This document shows positions 19,253 through 27,366 of a DNA stretch of 64,000 nucleotides, piece by piece (position 1 is the stretch's first letter; each line of letters starts with the position of its first letter). This DNA comes from Neobacillus cucumis. GTDB taxonomy: Bacteria > Bacillota > Bacilli > Bacillales_B > DSM-18226. Position numbers and translations under genes: made by a program. Below the pieces are notes generated by a model. It had not been told where the DNA came from. It saw nothing but the letters and a program-made list of their open reading frames with translations, and made no database searches. The stretch covers positions 1 to 64,000 of the forward strand of contig NZ_JAEHGC010000004.1 in the NCBI RefSeq assembly GCF_016107705.1, read 5' to 3'.

Positions 19253-19966
19253 TTAAGTTAAAATGTGACCGCCTTCTACATGAAGAACGGTTCCCGTCAC
19301 GAAACTATTTTGTAGCAAGTATAGTACGCTTTGTGCAACTTCTTCAGCTCTTCCTATTCGTTTCACAGGAAGTTTCTTTTCAACATTAGCATAGAAATTA
19401 TTACGAACTTCTTCTGGCATTTTGCTACGGGAAGGTGTATCAATTATACCGGGTGAAACGATGTTCACTCGGATCGGAGCAAGTTCTAATGCCAAGGTCT
19501 GGCCTAGATTCGAAACAGCCGCATTGACAGCACCTAGAATTGCTGAACCAACCATAGCCTTGTAGGCTACAACCCCAGAGAATAAAGTGATTGAACCGTT
19601 TGGTAAAATTTTTGAAGCACCGTATTTCGCTGCATAATATTGACCCCAAAATTTGTTTTCAAACAGTTGACGTGCTTGGGCTGTATCCGTTTGAAGAAAT
19701 GACCCGCCGGATGTTTCCGCCGCGCTTACCACAAGATGATCGAACTTGCCGACTTTTTCAAAGAAAGACTGGACTTGCTGTTCTTGTGTTGTATCTAGCG
19801 TAAAAGCCGTAGCCCTATCACCTAGCTGCTCTTTTGCATTCCGTAATTTATCTTCGGAACGGCTGGCAATGATTACTTCTGCCCCTTGGGCTATAGACTG
19901 TTTAGCTGATTCCAAACCAATCCCAGAGCTTCCACCGATAATTACAACTTTTTTATCTTTTAACAT
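19253..19966 (-). CDS. SDR-family oxidoreductase lacking the usual YxxxK catalytic pair
   Basis: A 237-residue short-chain dehydrogenase/reductase-fold protein. The N-terminal dinucleotide site is VVIIGGSSGIGLESA; NAG-like VVSAAE and the C-terminal VNIVSPGIIDTPS and VTGTVLHVEGGHIL are also present. After the catalytic-type Ser in LFSGVVAYKAMVGSAILG, the positions where Tyr and Lys are expected hold Ile and Val, so this belongs to an atypical subgroup and its chemistry is uncertain. RBS TGGAGG precedes the ATG. It lies 32 bases downstream of the MdaB-like gene and is probably in its operon. Confidence 0.88.
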   Translation of the reverse strand: MLKDKKVVIIGGSSGIGLESAKQSIAQGAEVIIASRSEDKLRNAKEQLGDRATAFTLDTTQEQQVQSFFEKVGKFDHLVVSAAETSGGSFLQTDTAQARQLFENKFWGQYYAAKYGASKILPNGSITLFSGVVAYKAMVGSAILGAVNAAVSNLGQTLALELAPIRVNIVSPGIIDTPSRSKMPEEVRNNFYANVEKKLPVKRIGRAEEVAQSVLYLLQNSFVTGTVLHVEGGHILT

Positions 19967-19998
19967 ATTTTTACCTCCACATGATTTTACTTAATAGA

Positions 19999-20550
19999 TT
20001 AATAGTTCAATACCTCTTTCAGATGTATATCAAGTTCGGATACAAACTTTTCAACCTTCGGATTTTTGATTACATCATAGCAAGTAAAACTCTTTAAAGG
20101 TTTCATTCCGAGGAATTTCTGTATACGATGTAAATGGCTTAATGCATCTTCTAGGCTGCTCCCTTCAAAAAATTGACTTGGATCGTTAAATGCTTTTTCT
20201 GGAGCATTCCAGGTAGTCGAAAACATATATTTCTTTTCGTTCAATAAACCGCCTCTTCCATACTGATCAGCACCCTTAAAAAATAAACCATAAGCATAAA
20301 CTTCATCCATATACGTCTTTAGTAAGCCTGGAACACTAAACCAATAGATAGGTGTCTGATAAATAACAATATCAGCCCATAAAAATTTTTGTTGCTCTTC
20401 TTCGATTTTATATCCGTTTTGAATAATGGTTGTTTTTATATTGCTCTTTTCACTTAACAAACTGACCATCTTGTCCATCAATGTTTGGTTCAAATTCCCC
20501 TCTGCTGAACTATATTTCTGATGACCGTTAATAATAAGTATATTTTTCAT
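19999..20550 (-). CDS. NAD(P)H-dependent flavin oxidoreductase, MdaB/KefF-like
   Basis: A flavodoxin-fold quinone reductase of 183 residues. It opens with ILIINGHQKYSSAEGNLN (FMN phosphate loop), and has YQTPIYWFSVPGLLKTYMDE, the family signature around the flavin, and GGLLNEKKYMFSTTWNAP. Such enzymes reduce quinones by two electrons and protect against electrophiles. The ATG follows AAGGAGC. The gene lies between a SnoaL-like gene and an SDR gene on the same strand, divergent from a HxlR regulator, a common arrangement for quinone or aldehyde stress. Confidence 0.9.
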   Translation of the reverse strand: MKNILIINGHQKYSSAEGNLNQTLMDKMVSLLSEKSNIKTTIIQNGYKIEEEQQKFLWADIVIYQTPIYWFSVPGLLKTYMDEVYAYGLFFKGADQYGRGGLLNEKKYMFSTTWNAPEKAFNDPSQFFEGSSLEDALSHLHRIQKFLGMKPLKSFTCYDVIKNPKVEKFVSELDIHLKEVLNY

Positions 20551-20597
20551 CTTTTTCTAGCTCCTTTCATTCTGTAGTCTCTTTAACTCTTAGGTGT

Positions 20598-21224
20598 TCA
20601 ATTTTCAGATACTACTCCCAGCTGTTGCATTAATGTAAGATTATCCTCTAAGTGCCAATCCTCAACGACTTTTCCATTCCTGATATGCAAAATATCAATG
20701 GCAAAGAAATGAACAGGCTTTCCTGTTGGCGTTTTTCCCATAAACTCACCTTTGTATGTCCCGTTGAATGAGAGACGAGCTGTTACCTTGTCAGCGGATA
20801 CCACTAAATCCTCAATAGTACACTGTAAATCAGGAACAGCTTTACGAAAGTTGCGAGAAGCGAAGACCAGTCCCTCTGGACCTTGAGGTCTTCCCTTCGG
20901 CAGTGTGTTATCGAAGAAGCTAGAGGCAACCACTTGTAAAATAAGATCTTCATTGCCAGTATTCCAGAATCCGTAGAAACGTTGGGCGGTTTGAACCATG
21001 GCCGTAGCTTCTTTTGATTTCAATGACGAATCTATGGTCATCGATTTTGGTTGAGGTAAATCCTTTATTAGTTGAATGTCCGCATGAGCTGTTTTAGAAG
21101 AGTTGTAGTCAGTGTTGGTCTTGATACATGCAGCTACCATGATTATTGCCCCAAGGACAATGGTAATACTTAACAGCAGTTTGTTTCGTTGATTTCTCGC
21201 ACTAATTTTGATCACCTCCTCCAT
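20598..21224 (-). CDS. SnoaL-like (NTF2-fold) ester cyclase-type protein with N-terminal membrane/lipoprotein segment
   Basis: Residues 16-33 are hydrophobic (LLLSITIVLGAIIMVAAC) and end in a lipobox-like VAAC, so it may be a lipoprotein. The C-terminal two thirds are a SnoaL-type domain: FYGFWNTGNEDLI, FRKAVPDLQCTIEDLV, FNGTYKGEFMGKTPTGK and VVEDWHLEDNLTLMQQLGV. The SD is exceptionally complete (AGGAGGTGATC, 21220-21210 on the minus strand) but overlaps the ATG at 21224. The in-frame codon at the right distance is ATT (21206). The start is therefore either this ATT or the ATG with little SD. It is the first gene of the minus-strand redox operon. Confidence 0.8.
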   Translation of the reverse strand: MEEVIKISARNQRNKLLLSITIVLGAIIMVAACIKTNTDYNSSKTAHADIQLIKDLPQPKSMTIDSSLKSKEATAMVQTAQRFYGFWNTGNEDLILQVVASSFFDNTLPKGRPQGPEGLVFASRNFRKAVPDLQCTIEDLVVSADKVTARLSFNGTYKGEFMGKTPTGKPVHFFAIDILHIRNGKVVEDWHLEDNLTLMQQLGVVSEN

Positions 21225-21374
21225 TTAAGGATGGAATATTAGGTTCACAGATATTATATATGTAGTAAATTCCTTTATGGAAGTAGTGGTATTTAATTCA
21301 CAAAGTTTCCGAAAATATACTATTGTGATATGATAAGGTAAATTATTCAAAAAATTTTAGGGAGGATATTTCAG

Positions 21375-21713
21375 ATGAATGTTATTGAGCCAGTCGTACT
21401 GACCAAAGGAGTACCAGGTGAGCCTTGTCCCATTGCTAAAACGCTTGACGTGATTGGGACGAAATGGACCTTTTTAATTATTCGTGATTTGCTTATTGAA
21501 GGAACGATGCGATTCAGCGATCTATTGAAATCAATGAATGGAATTAGCCCGAAAACACTTTCACTCCGTCTTAAGGAACTAGAAAATCATGGGATATTGA
21601 AAAGAAAGGTATTTCCAGAGGTTCCCCCTCGTGTGGAATATACGTTAACGGAAAAAGGAAAACGGTTGGAAAGTATTTTCATTGAATTAAAGAGATTTGG
21701 ATTAAATTTATAA
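21375..21713 (+). CDS. HxlR-family winged-helix regulator
   Basis: A 112-residue DNA-binding protein. CPIAKTLDVIGTKWTFLIIRDLL and RFSDLLKSMNGISPKTLSLRLKELE contain the conserved HxlR helix-turn-helix and wing segments. The N-terminal Cys in GEPCPIAK is the position used for thiol sensing in YodB and HypR of B. subtilis. RBS AGGGAGG lies upstream of the ATG. It is divergent from the SnoaL-MdaB-SDR operon across about 150 bases, so it probably controls that operon and itself. Confidence 0.9.
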   Translation: MNVIEPVVLTKGVPGEPCPIAKTLDVIGTKWTFLIIRDLLIEGTMRFSDLLKSMNGISPKTLSLRLKELENHGILKRKVFPEVPPRVEYTLTEKGKRLESIFIELKRFGLNL

Positions 21714-21913
21714 TAAATATAGATCATTCTTTAAATTTGGGTGAGTTAATTATGATCCATTTCAGAAATGCTTTGATTTATGGAGGACAATCGAATCAGC
21801 TATGGATAGTAAATTTCAGCAGACTAATTTAATGATTTGGCTGGGTGTGGAAGTTTAAGCTGATATCGAGGGTATCCATTTAATCCTTGGGGGAGTATGA
21901 GTAGGAGAAAATA

Positions 21914-21960
21914 AACAGGCCACTTAGTGGTATTTTATTACCATCAAGTGACCTGTTTTA
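21914..21960. terminator. terminator-like hairpin
   Basis: ACAGGCCACTT..GGTA pairs with TACC..AAGTGACCTGT across about 45 bases, followed by TTTTAAC. It lies 200 bases after the HxlR gene. Confidence 0.6.
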
Positions 21961-22107
21961 ACATAATGTTGACTGAATTCCCTACCCATCAAGCTAATAT
22001 TTTAAAGTAATCCCAAAATGGAAATTTATATCTCTACAGTAATTTATGAGAATTCAGTTCAATTTTTTCGTTTTGGGGAACAAGGAATTTCTTACCATAA
22101 TGTGCAT

Positions 22108-22120
22108 GGGGTCCGACCCC
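22108..22120 (+). repeat. REP-like palindrome variant GGGGTCCGACCCC
   Basis: A perfect palindromic variant with C in place of the central T, in a different 5' context (GTGCATGGGGTCC). It lies 54 bases beyond the 3' end of the PaiB relic. Confidence 0.65.
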
Positions 22121-22173
22121 CGTCCCGGAGGTCTTACCCTAGGTTGAAACGTTTTGGGTATACATTTGGTCTT

Positions 22174-22680
22174 TTACTTTATGTTTTTCTTCATAAGTTC
22201 AGCTATTTCCTTATTATTTTGGACTATAGAGCTTTCTAATTGTTTAATAATTAATTTTTGGCGTTCAATTTATGATTTTGACTTAATTTTATTTTACCTT
22301 CAATTTTTGAATTTCAATCTTAAAATCTACTATTCCCTTGCTCATTCCCTCAATGAATGTTGAATCTACATCATTTAAGTTATAGGAACTTTTTAGGCTC
22401 CTCGTATTTGTTTACCATATCATGTAACGAATTTAATATTTCTAGCTTATTTTCTATAATCTTCATTTGTCCATAAACATGGATTGCTACATAATTCCAA
22501 GTTGGTACTGCTTTATTTGTCTCGCCATGAAGGAGATATATAACAATGTGGGCCTTGAAAAGTCACAAGAATTTTCTGGTTCTCAATATCTTTCCATTGC
22601 TCGTTATGGAATGCAAAATGGCATTTAAAACATGATTATTTTTATCCAACGTTAAAGGTAAATGCGTGGCATAAGGTTCC
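22174..22680 (-). pseudogene. FMN-binding PaiB-like regulator, multiply frameshifted
   Basis: The minus strand can be pieced together in several frames: [16 protein letters not shown], then [16 protein letters not shown], then FIEGMSKGIVDFKIEI with IEGKIKLSQNH, and a final helix QLESSIVQNNKEIAELMKK ending at a TAA at 22174-22176. These blocks, in this order, are characteristic of PaiB (FMN_bind_2) proteins, which are about 205 residues. I count at least three frameshifts plus in-frame stops. The N-terminus is cut off close to the degenerate REP palindrome at 22690-22720. It is a clear relic. Confidence 0.8.
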
Positions 22681-22688
22681 CAGCTGTG

Positions 22689-22725
22689 CGGGGGTCTGAT
22701 ACTTAGTATGAATGGGGTTCTTACC
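22689..22725 (+). repeat. degenerate REP-like palindrome
   Basis: GCGGGGGTCTGATAC retains the left half of the GGGGTCTGACCCC element and is followed by ATGGGGTTCTTACCCC, a loose second palindrome. It borders the truncated end of the PaiB relic. Confidence 0.5.
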
Positions 22726-22817
22726 CCTGACTAAACGGAAGCAAAATCAATTAGGCACTTTTTCTTTTACAGAATAATACGATAAATAATGTAATCTGTC
22801 ATAAGGAGGGTGCGATC

Positions 22818-24155
22818 ATGAACAGAAACCTTAATCTTAGTTATGTTGTTCAACCAGGTGATAACTTATATTCAATAGCCATGAAGTTCCATACATCTGT
22901 GGAAAGTATTACCCATACAAATTATCTTTCGACCCCCATCATATATGTTGGGCAAACACTTTTGATTCCCAATCAAACAGCAAAAAAGGGTATGGAAGTC
23001 AGGCAGTTGCAATACAAGCCTGTTACTGCCTACACAGCAGATAGACCCATTCTTGTGAATGGTGTAGATATTAATACTGGTCTCTATCCTGTACTTAATT
23101 TTAAACCCGAAGGTGCAACCTACCCGTTTATTTACGTTCCAATTGCCGAGTTCAGCAGGGTGGGGGCTAAGGTAGTGTGGGATGAAACGAATCAGTTAAT
23201 TAATGTCACTTCTGATTATAACGAATTGCAAAATAGAGTGAATGTCCTCACCCAGGAGAATCAATATTTATTAGCTCTCACAGAAGAATTAACTACGGGA
23301 GGGCTAGGGAATACAACAGGAAATATATTGAATAACGGTATAGTGGCTAAAGAAAATGATTGGCTATATTATAATAAACGACAAGGCACAGCATTGTACG
23401 GAACATTGTCTAAAATCAAAACAGATTTAACATCGGATACACCGTTATCAGCAAATGATGATCCAACCTATATGAATGTTTTAAATGGATGGGTCTATTA
23501 TCGAAATGGAAGGGATAATGGAAAGATATACAAAATAAAAACAGATGGGACGGAAAGGACAAAATTAACGGATGATAGTTCAACGAATGTAACGGTTGCA
23601 GGCAATTGGATTTACTATGCAAATCAGTCCGACGGTGCCAAATTATACAAATTAAACATAGATGGAACAGGAAGAATAAAATTAAATGATGATCAAACTT
23701 CCGCCATTAACCTAATCGGTAATTGGATTTACTACCAAAATGTATCGGACAGCCAAAAACCATACAGAGTAAAAATTGACGGAACAGAACGAACAAAATT
23801 AAATGAAACAAGTGCCTACTATTTTCAAATAGATGGGTATTGGATGTATTTTAGAAATCCAGCGGATGAAAATAGAATTTATAAGATGACAATGGATGGG
23901 TCAAATCTAATAAAATTGAGTGATGTCCCTTCTTCAACCTTCAACGTGTCGAACGGTTGGATATACTATGCCACAGTGGATGTCCCTGGCGGAGATCTTT
24001 ACAAGATGAAACTAGATGGAACAGGTAATACTTTCTTAAATGAGCATTTTGTAACGAATATAAACATTTTCGATGATTGGATTTATTACACAAGAACGGA
24101 GAAAATGGTATATAGAATAAAAACAGATGGGACACAAAAGCAAACTCTTTATTAG
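22818..24155 (+). CDS. LysM protein with copper-amine-oxidase-like N-domain and DUF5050 repeats
   Basis: A 445-residue protein in three parts. Residues 8-52 form a LysM peptidoglycan-binding domain (VVQPGDNLYSIAMKFHTS to QTLLIPN). Residues 75-130 (ILVNGVDINTGLYPVLNF, YVPIAEFSRVGAKVVWDE) resemble the N-domain of copper amine oxidases found in many wall proteins. After a short coiled coil, seven DUF5050-type blades repeat the pattern GNWIYYxNxSDxxKLYKxxxDGTxRxKL, suggesting a beta-propeller. No signal peptide is seen, so it may be spore-associated or exported otherwise. AAGGAGG lies before the ATG. It stands alone among repeats. Confidence 0.9.
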   Translation: MNRNLNLSYVVQPGDNLYSIAMKFHTSVESITHTNYLSTPIIYVGQTLLIPNQTAKKGMEVRQLQYKPVTAYTADRPILVNGVDINTGLYPVLNFKPEGATYPFIYVPIAEFSRVGAKVVWDETNQLINVTSDYNELQNRVNVLTQENQYLLALTEELTTGGLGNTTGNILNNGIVAKENDWLYYNKRQGTALYGTLSKIKTDLTSDTPLSANDDPTYMNVLNGWVYYRNGRDNGKIYKIKTDGTERTKLTDDSSTNVTVAGNWIYYANQSDGAKLYKLNIDGTGRIKLNDDQTSAINLIGNWIYYQNVSDSQKPYRVKIDGTERTKLNETSAYYFQIDGYWMYFRNPADENRIYKMTMDGSNLIKLSDVPSSTFNVSNGWIYYATVDVPGGDLYKMKLDGTGNTFLNEHFVTNINIFDDWIYYTRTEKMVYRIKTDGTQKQTLY

Positions 24156-24255
24156 TGATTTCACCTCCCAAAACCTAAGCCACCCCTGAATGGACGGTAT
24201 CCCCTGTTTCTTTTTCTTGAGCCGCTTTGATTGGTGTCTTAGGATTAGGCTGAGT

Positions 24256-24269
24256 GGGAGTCTGACCCC
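24256..24269 (+). repeat. REP-like palindrome (GGGAGTCTGACCCC)
   Basis: One substitution from the consensus, in context GGCTGAGTGGGAGTCTGACCCC. Same orientation as the other copies. Confidence 0.7.
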
Positions 24270-24272
24270 AAA

Positions 24273-24403
24273 ATTACAAGTTACAAAGTAAAAAAGCTCT
24301 CCTCTCTCAAATAATCAATAAGAATCCCCCGCTTCAATGAAGCAGAGGATTCTTTTACGTTACCACTTTAAACTTTAGCCGAGCGGGGGTATGACCCCAC
24401 TGG
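24273..24403 (+). repeat. 125-bp composite repeat, copy 1
   Basis: Nearly identical to 29937-30061. Both contain AAGTAAAAAAG, the hairpin AATCCCCCGCTTCAATGAAG.., CTTTAAACTTTAGCCGAGC and end with a REP-like palindrome (here GGGGTATGACCCC at 24386-24398). The hairpin plus REP seems to move or duplicate as a unit. Confidence 0.75.
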
Positions 24404-24431
24404 TAAAAGTACGAGGGGATCTTTCAAATTG

Positions 24432-24545
24432 TCGATATAATCGTAAAAAGTGTTGATATAATCGGAATTTGTGTTGATATCCCACCAAAAAGTGTTGATA
24501 TAATCCCATTTTATGTTGATATCCAGCGAAAAAGTGTCGATATCC
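24432..24545. repeat. tandem array with exact 21-bp period (6 units)
   Basis: The cores TCGATAT/TTGATAT start at 24432, 24453, 24474, 24495, 24516 and 24537, exactly 21 bases apart. A typical unit is AAAAGTGTTGATATC plus a variable hexamer. Ends (AAATTGTCGATA at left, GATATCCTAAAAAC at right) match the array at 30641-30775. Confidence 0.85.
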
Positions 24546-24592
24546 TAAAAACCTGCCTGCCCCAAGATGAACTTGCTCATTATTGCATGAGT

Positions 24593-24606
24593 AGGGGTTT
24601 GACCCC
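24593..24606 (+). repeat. REP-like palindrome (AGGGGTTTGACCCC)
   Basis: Variant of the GGGGTCTGACCCC element 50 bases after the 21-bp array; context GCATGAGTAGGGGTTTGACCCC. Confidence 0.6.
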
Positions 24607-24640
24607 AAGCTTTCAAAAGAGTTTTTAGATGTTGAAAAAG

Positions 24641-24674
24641 CTCTGACACTATAATATTGTTAGAGTTTTTTTAT
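24641..24674 (+). terminator. terminator-like hairpin
   Basis: CTCTGACA (24641-24648) pairs with TGTTAGAG (24658-24665) and is followed by seven T. No intact gene precedes it closely. Confidence 0.6.
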
Positions 24675-24725
24675 ATAATTAGTATTAATTATATTTTTCT
24701 AACTAAAAATCGAGAGGAGAATTCT

Positions 24726-24958
24726 ATGGCTGAAACCTAGAAAATGTAAATTTTCCCCAATTACTTAAGGTTATCTTTCTTATTTTCCTATCTCTGCTAA
24801 TTGTCTATCTTTATTATTTGCATACCAAAGGTACTTTTATGTACAATATGTCCTTACTATGGAAATCGCAAAAAGAAGTTATTATGATTATTTTCGGGTT
24901 TGTATCCTATAGTTTGGGTGTTTTTCACTTGGGTTTTAGGAAAGGAAGAAAAGGATAA
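24726..24958 (+). pseudogene. small two-helix membrane protein with a frameshift at codon 5
   Basis: GAGAGGAG precedes an ATG at 24726 giving MAET and then TAG. In the neighbouring frame a coherent hydrophobic protein follows: ENVNFPQLLKVIFLIFLSLL, then a loop with HTKGTFMYNMS, a second helix VIMIIFGFVSYSLGVF, and a basic tail FRKGRKG ending at 24958. One extra base near 24740 would join start and body into about 78 residues. Function unknown. A base-call error is possible. Confidence 0.55.
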
Positions 24959-24969
24959 AGAAAAGGTTC

Positions 24970-25010
24970 CACAGGGACGGTTCCCTTGGTCTTTCCCTAG
25001 GTCTTTATAA
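24970..25010. repeat. half copy of the GGGACGGTTC hairpin element
   Basis: CCACAGGGACGGTTCCCTTGGTC matches the left half of the element at 18990 and 43453; the right half is absent. Confidence 0.6.
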
Positions 25011-25038
25011 AAATATTAAAGAATGGAGATCTCACGCT

Positions 25039-25119
25039 ATGAAATTATGGATGAGGATACTTGTAACATTAGACATTCTTATTATTTTGGGTGTTATAGC
25101 AGGTGAAATTTTTTATTAA
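25039..25119 (+). CDS. possible 26-aa membrane peptide
   Basis: GGAG lies nine bases upstream of an ATG encoding a 26-residue peptide with a single hydrophobic helix (MKLWMRILVTLDILIILG...). Its length and single helix resemble small membrane peptides of Bacillus. No homologue is known to me and it could be chance. Confidence 0.35.
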   Translation: MKLWMRILVTLDILIILGVIAGEIFY

Positions 25120-25198
25120 AAGTAATTTAGTTGTCTTTATCAAAGGCTGTTTTCGTAAACTTGGCTGCTATTTACAGCTGAGTGCGAAATTCCTAAAA

Positions 25199-25235
25199 AA
25201 GGTCTTCCATGAAAATGCGGAAGACCTTATTTTAT
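25199..25235. terminator. bidirectional terminator
   Basis: AAGGTCTTCC (25199-25208) pairs with GGAAGACCTT (25219-25228), followed by ATTTT on the plus strand and preceded by AAAAAA for the minus strand. It serves the Ig-like gene fragment ending at 25250. Confidence 0.85.
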
Positions 25236-25249
25236 GAAGAAAAATACTT

Positions 25250-25662
25250 TTACTTATTCGTCGTCACTTGAGCAAATTGGCTTGTATTTCCTGCTTTGTC
25301 AGTAGCACTTACTAAAAGAAATGTGTTATTGTTCTGAGCAGGATTAGTTTTTATAGTAAAATTTCCAGCTTGATCTGCTGTTGCCGTACCAATTAATGCT
25401 CCTGCAGTTCCATTGTTGTTATTTTTCACGTAAACATTAACACTTGAACCAATTTCAGCATAACCGGTAACATTCGTGTCTTTGTTACCATTGGTTGTCA
25501 CAGCATTCAAATTTGATGGCGGATTTGGAGCTGTCTTATCAATGGTGAATGAAACAGTTGTTTGATTTCCTGCAGCATCTCTTACAACAAGTGTATAAAA
25601 ACCTTCAGTTGTGACAGCATCTCCTGAAATGTACGTATTGCCATTTAAAGTAGCCGTTGAAA
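25250..25662 (-). pseudogene. C-terminal fragment of a protein with bacterial Ig-like repeats
   Basis: From about 25662 the minus strand encodes one Ig-like unit, ISTATLNGNTYISGDAVT...VVRDAAGNQTTVSFTIDKTAP, and then a second, GYAEIGSSVNVYVKNN...ATADQAGNFTIKTN...SATDKAGNTSQFAQV, ending at a TAA at 25250. These resemble Big_6-type domains of secreted wall proteins. The upstream part is missing: at about 25660 the sequence switches to a Spo0E-like gene on the opposite strand. An internal ATG at 25510 could start the last domain alone, without a signal peptide. Confidence 0.65.
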
Positions 25663-25802
25663 TCTTAAGAAAAAAGCTGGTTTCAATGGGGATGTCTAAT
25701 GGGCTTACCTCTGTAGAAACTATTAAAATAAGTCAAAAACTTGATTATTTAATAAACATACAAATGGGGATTTCAAAAGAACAATCCCCATTATCAGTAT
25801 AG
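25659..25802 (+). pseudogene. 5'-truncated Spo0E-like aspartyl-phosphate phosphatase
   Basis: The plus frame EILRKKLVSMGMSNGLTS, then VETIKISQKLDYLINIQMG, has the Spo0E signature SQxLDxLI preceded by an IExLRxKL helix. Spo0E-type proteins dephosphorylate Spo0A~P. The first residues (usually M..L...IE) are missing because the frame runs into the truncated Ig-like gene at the junction near 25660. Only a remote upstream start (25611) inside the Ig-like sequence is available. Confidence 0.6.
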
Positions 25803-25865
25803 AATTTTATTTAATTGTAAAAATCAATCGTGCTGTTGGCTTAATAGAGCGATAAAGGGTTATTC

Positions 25866-25903
25866 AAAAGGGATAACTTAATATAAGTATCCCTTTTATT
25901 ATT
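25866..25903. terminator. terminator
   Basis: AAAAGGGATAACTT pairs with AAGTATCCCTTTT (25866-25897) with flanking T/A tracts on both sides. It ends the DUF202 transcript on the minus strand and could end the Spo0E-like frame on the plus strand. Confidence 0.85.
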
Positions 25904-25909
25904 TATGGC

Positions 25910-26290
25910 TTATATCAATCCCCAAGCAAACAGATAATAAATACCGAATATTAAAAATATAAGAAACATCACAAGTGATAAAAAAATGACTAATAATCGG
26001 GGGAATATAAAAGTTTGTTGGTTAATATCTTTCCCTTTTTTAAAATATCCAATAGTAGACATCAATAATGTCAAAATTCCAACAAAAATAGAAAATAATC
26101 CAATGGTTTGGGCTAATCGATCTCCCATTACCAGGTTTTCAGTAATGGAGGAAAAGTGAAGGTTCGTTATTAAAAAACCTACACCAATAATCGTAATGCT
26201 TGTTCGTATCCAGGCTAAATAAGTACGTTCATTCGCTAAGTGCTGCTGTATATATTTTGAATCAATTGTCTGTTTGTCACTGTTTTTCAT
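25910..26290 (-). CDS. DUF202 (YidH-type) membrane protein
   Basis: A 126-residue protein with the DUF202 signature LANERTYLAWIRTSITIIGVG at the first helix, then two further membrane helices (LFSIFVGILTLLMSTIGYF and LLVIFLSLVMFLIFLIFG). RBS AGAGGG precedes the ATG. Function of the family is unknown. It follows lgt by 13 bases and is probably cotranscribed with it. Confidence 0.88.
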   Translation of the reverse strand: MKNSDKQTIDSKYIQQHLANERTYLAWIRTSITIIGVGFLITNLHFSSITENLVMGDRLAQTIGLFSIFVGILTLLMSTIGYFKKGKDINQQTFIFPRLLVIFLSLVMFLIFLIFGIYYLFAWGLI

Positions 26291-26303
26291 TGTTATCCCT
26301 CTT

Positions 26304-27116
26304 TTAGTCAGTCAAATACCTTTTATTTGAAAAGCCTTTTATTCTTCTGAAGAGGTTTAAAGAAATACTTCCAGTAATAATTACGATGGAAATGACCTGT
26401 GCGATTCTTAAATGGTCGGTTAACATTAAACTATCAGTCCGCATTCCTTCGATAAAGAATCGTCCAATTGAGTACCAAATGAGATACGTTAAAAATAATT
26501 CCCCTCGGCGAAGATTTACTTTTCTTAGAGAAATGAGAATCAATACTCCAATTAAGCTCCATATAGATTCGTATAAAAAGGTTGGGTGATAATAAGTACC
26601 GTTAATATTCATTTGGTTAATTATAAACGTAGGAAGGTGTAAGCCTTCAAGAAATGCTCGTGTAACAGGACCACCGTGAGCCTCTTGATTCATAAAATTC
26701 CCCCATCGTCCAATTGCCTGTCCTAGCAAAATGCTTGGTGCTGTAATATCAGCTAATTTCCAAAAAGAAATCTTTCTCTTATGAGTAAAAATGATGGCTG
26801 TTATAACGGCTCCAATTAGTCCCCCATGAATAGCTATACCCCCGTTCCATATAGCAGGGATTTCGCTTAAATGATTTTTATAGTAACTCCATTCGAATAG
26901 TACGTAATAAATTCTAGCCGAAACTATGGCTATAGGTAGAGCAAATACAACTAAATCAACCAGAATATCAGGTGAAATTCCTCTTCTTTTACATTCTTGA
27001 GTTGCAAGATATAGACCTAACAAAGCACCTAAACCAATAATAATCCCGTACCAATGGACACTTATTGGACCTAATTCAAATGCAATGGGGTGTATAGGGG
27101 TAGGATTTGTATTCAA
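26304..27116 (-). CDS. lgt: prolipoprotein diacylglyceryl transferase Lgt
   Basis: Transfers diacylglycerol from phosphatidylglycerol to the Cys of lipoprotein precursors in the membrane. The Lgt signature is clear: [14 protein letters not shown], then [14 protein letters not shown] near residue 140, and [14 protein letters not shown] near the end. Seven hydrophobic helices are visible. I place the start at a TTG (27116) because GAGGAGG lies nine bases upstream; this gives 270 residues, the family length. An in-frame start at 27209 would add 31 AT-rich-encoded residues. It is not beside hprK, the usual Bacillus context, so it may be an extra copy. Confidence 0.93.
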   Translation of the reverse strand: MNTNPTPIHPIAFELGPISVHWYGIIIGLGALLGLYLATQECKRRGISPDILVDLVVFALPIAIVSARIYYVLFEWSYYKNHLSEIPAIWNGGIAIHGGLIGAVITAIIFTHKRKISFWKLADITAPSILLGQAIGRWGNFMNQEAHGGPVTRAFLEGLHLPTFIINQMNINGTYYHPTFLYESIWSLIGVLILISLRKVNLRRGELFLTYLIWYSIGRFFIEGMRTDSLMLTDHLRIAQVISIVIITGSISLNLFRRIKGFSNKRYLTD

Positions 27117-27238
27117 AATATATTTCCTCCTCTTATTTTTACATTCATATTTAATTATAACATGTATAAAAATTAATTTTATTTTTAAAATATTTGTTAA
27201 AAACTTCACTTATAGCAATGGGGCGTTTGAGCTGAGCG

Positions 27239-27251
27239 GGGGTCTGACCCC
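27239..27251 (+). repeat. REP-like palindrome GGGGTCTGACCCC
   Basis: Context TTTGAGCTGAGCGGGGGTCTGACCCC, 120 bases upstream of lgt. Confidence 0.8.
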
Positions 27252-27366
27252 ACTGGCCTCAGTTTTTGCTCATTTAAGTGACACAATTAATTGGAATTTA
27301 GAATAAAAACCAATGTGATCTCTATGATTAATATAAGCTATTTATGGCAGTGTGTTTTATTAAAAT

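Noticed and set aside
22018..22363. Two plus-strand frames of about 70 aa
   Set aside because: They are shadows of the PaiB relic on the minus strand and lack ribosome binding sites.
24432..24545. Possible CRISPR array
   Set aside because: The unit is only 21 bases with a short conserved core, has no unique spacers of about 30 bases, and no cas genes are present.
24375..24608. Minus-strand 77-aa frame with YQHF heptapeptide repeats (also 30689-30904)
   Set aside because: It arises from the 21-bp period, which keeps several frames open. There is no ribosome binding site, and the frame also crosses a REP palindrome. I treat the array as DNA or RNA structure.
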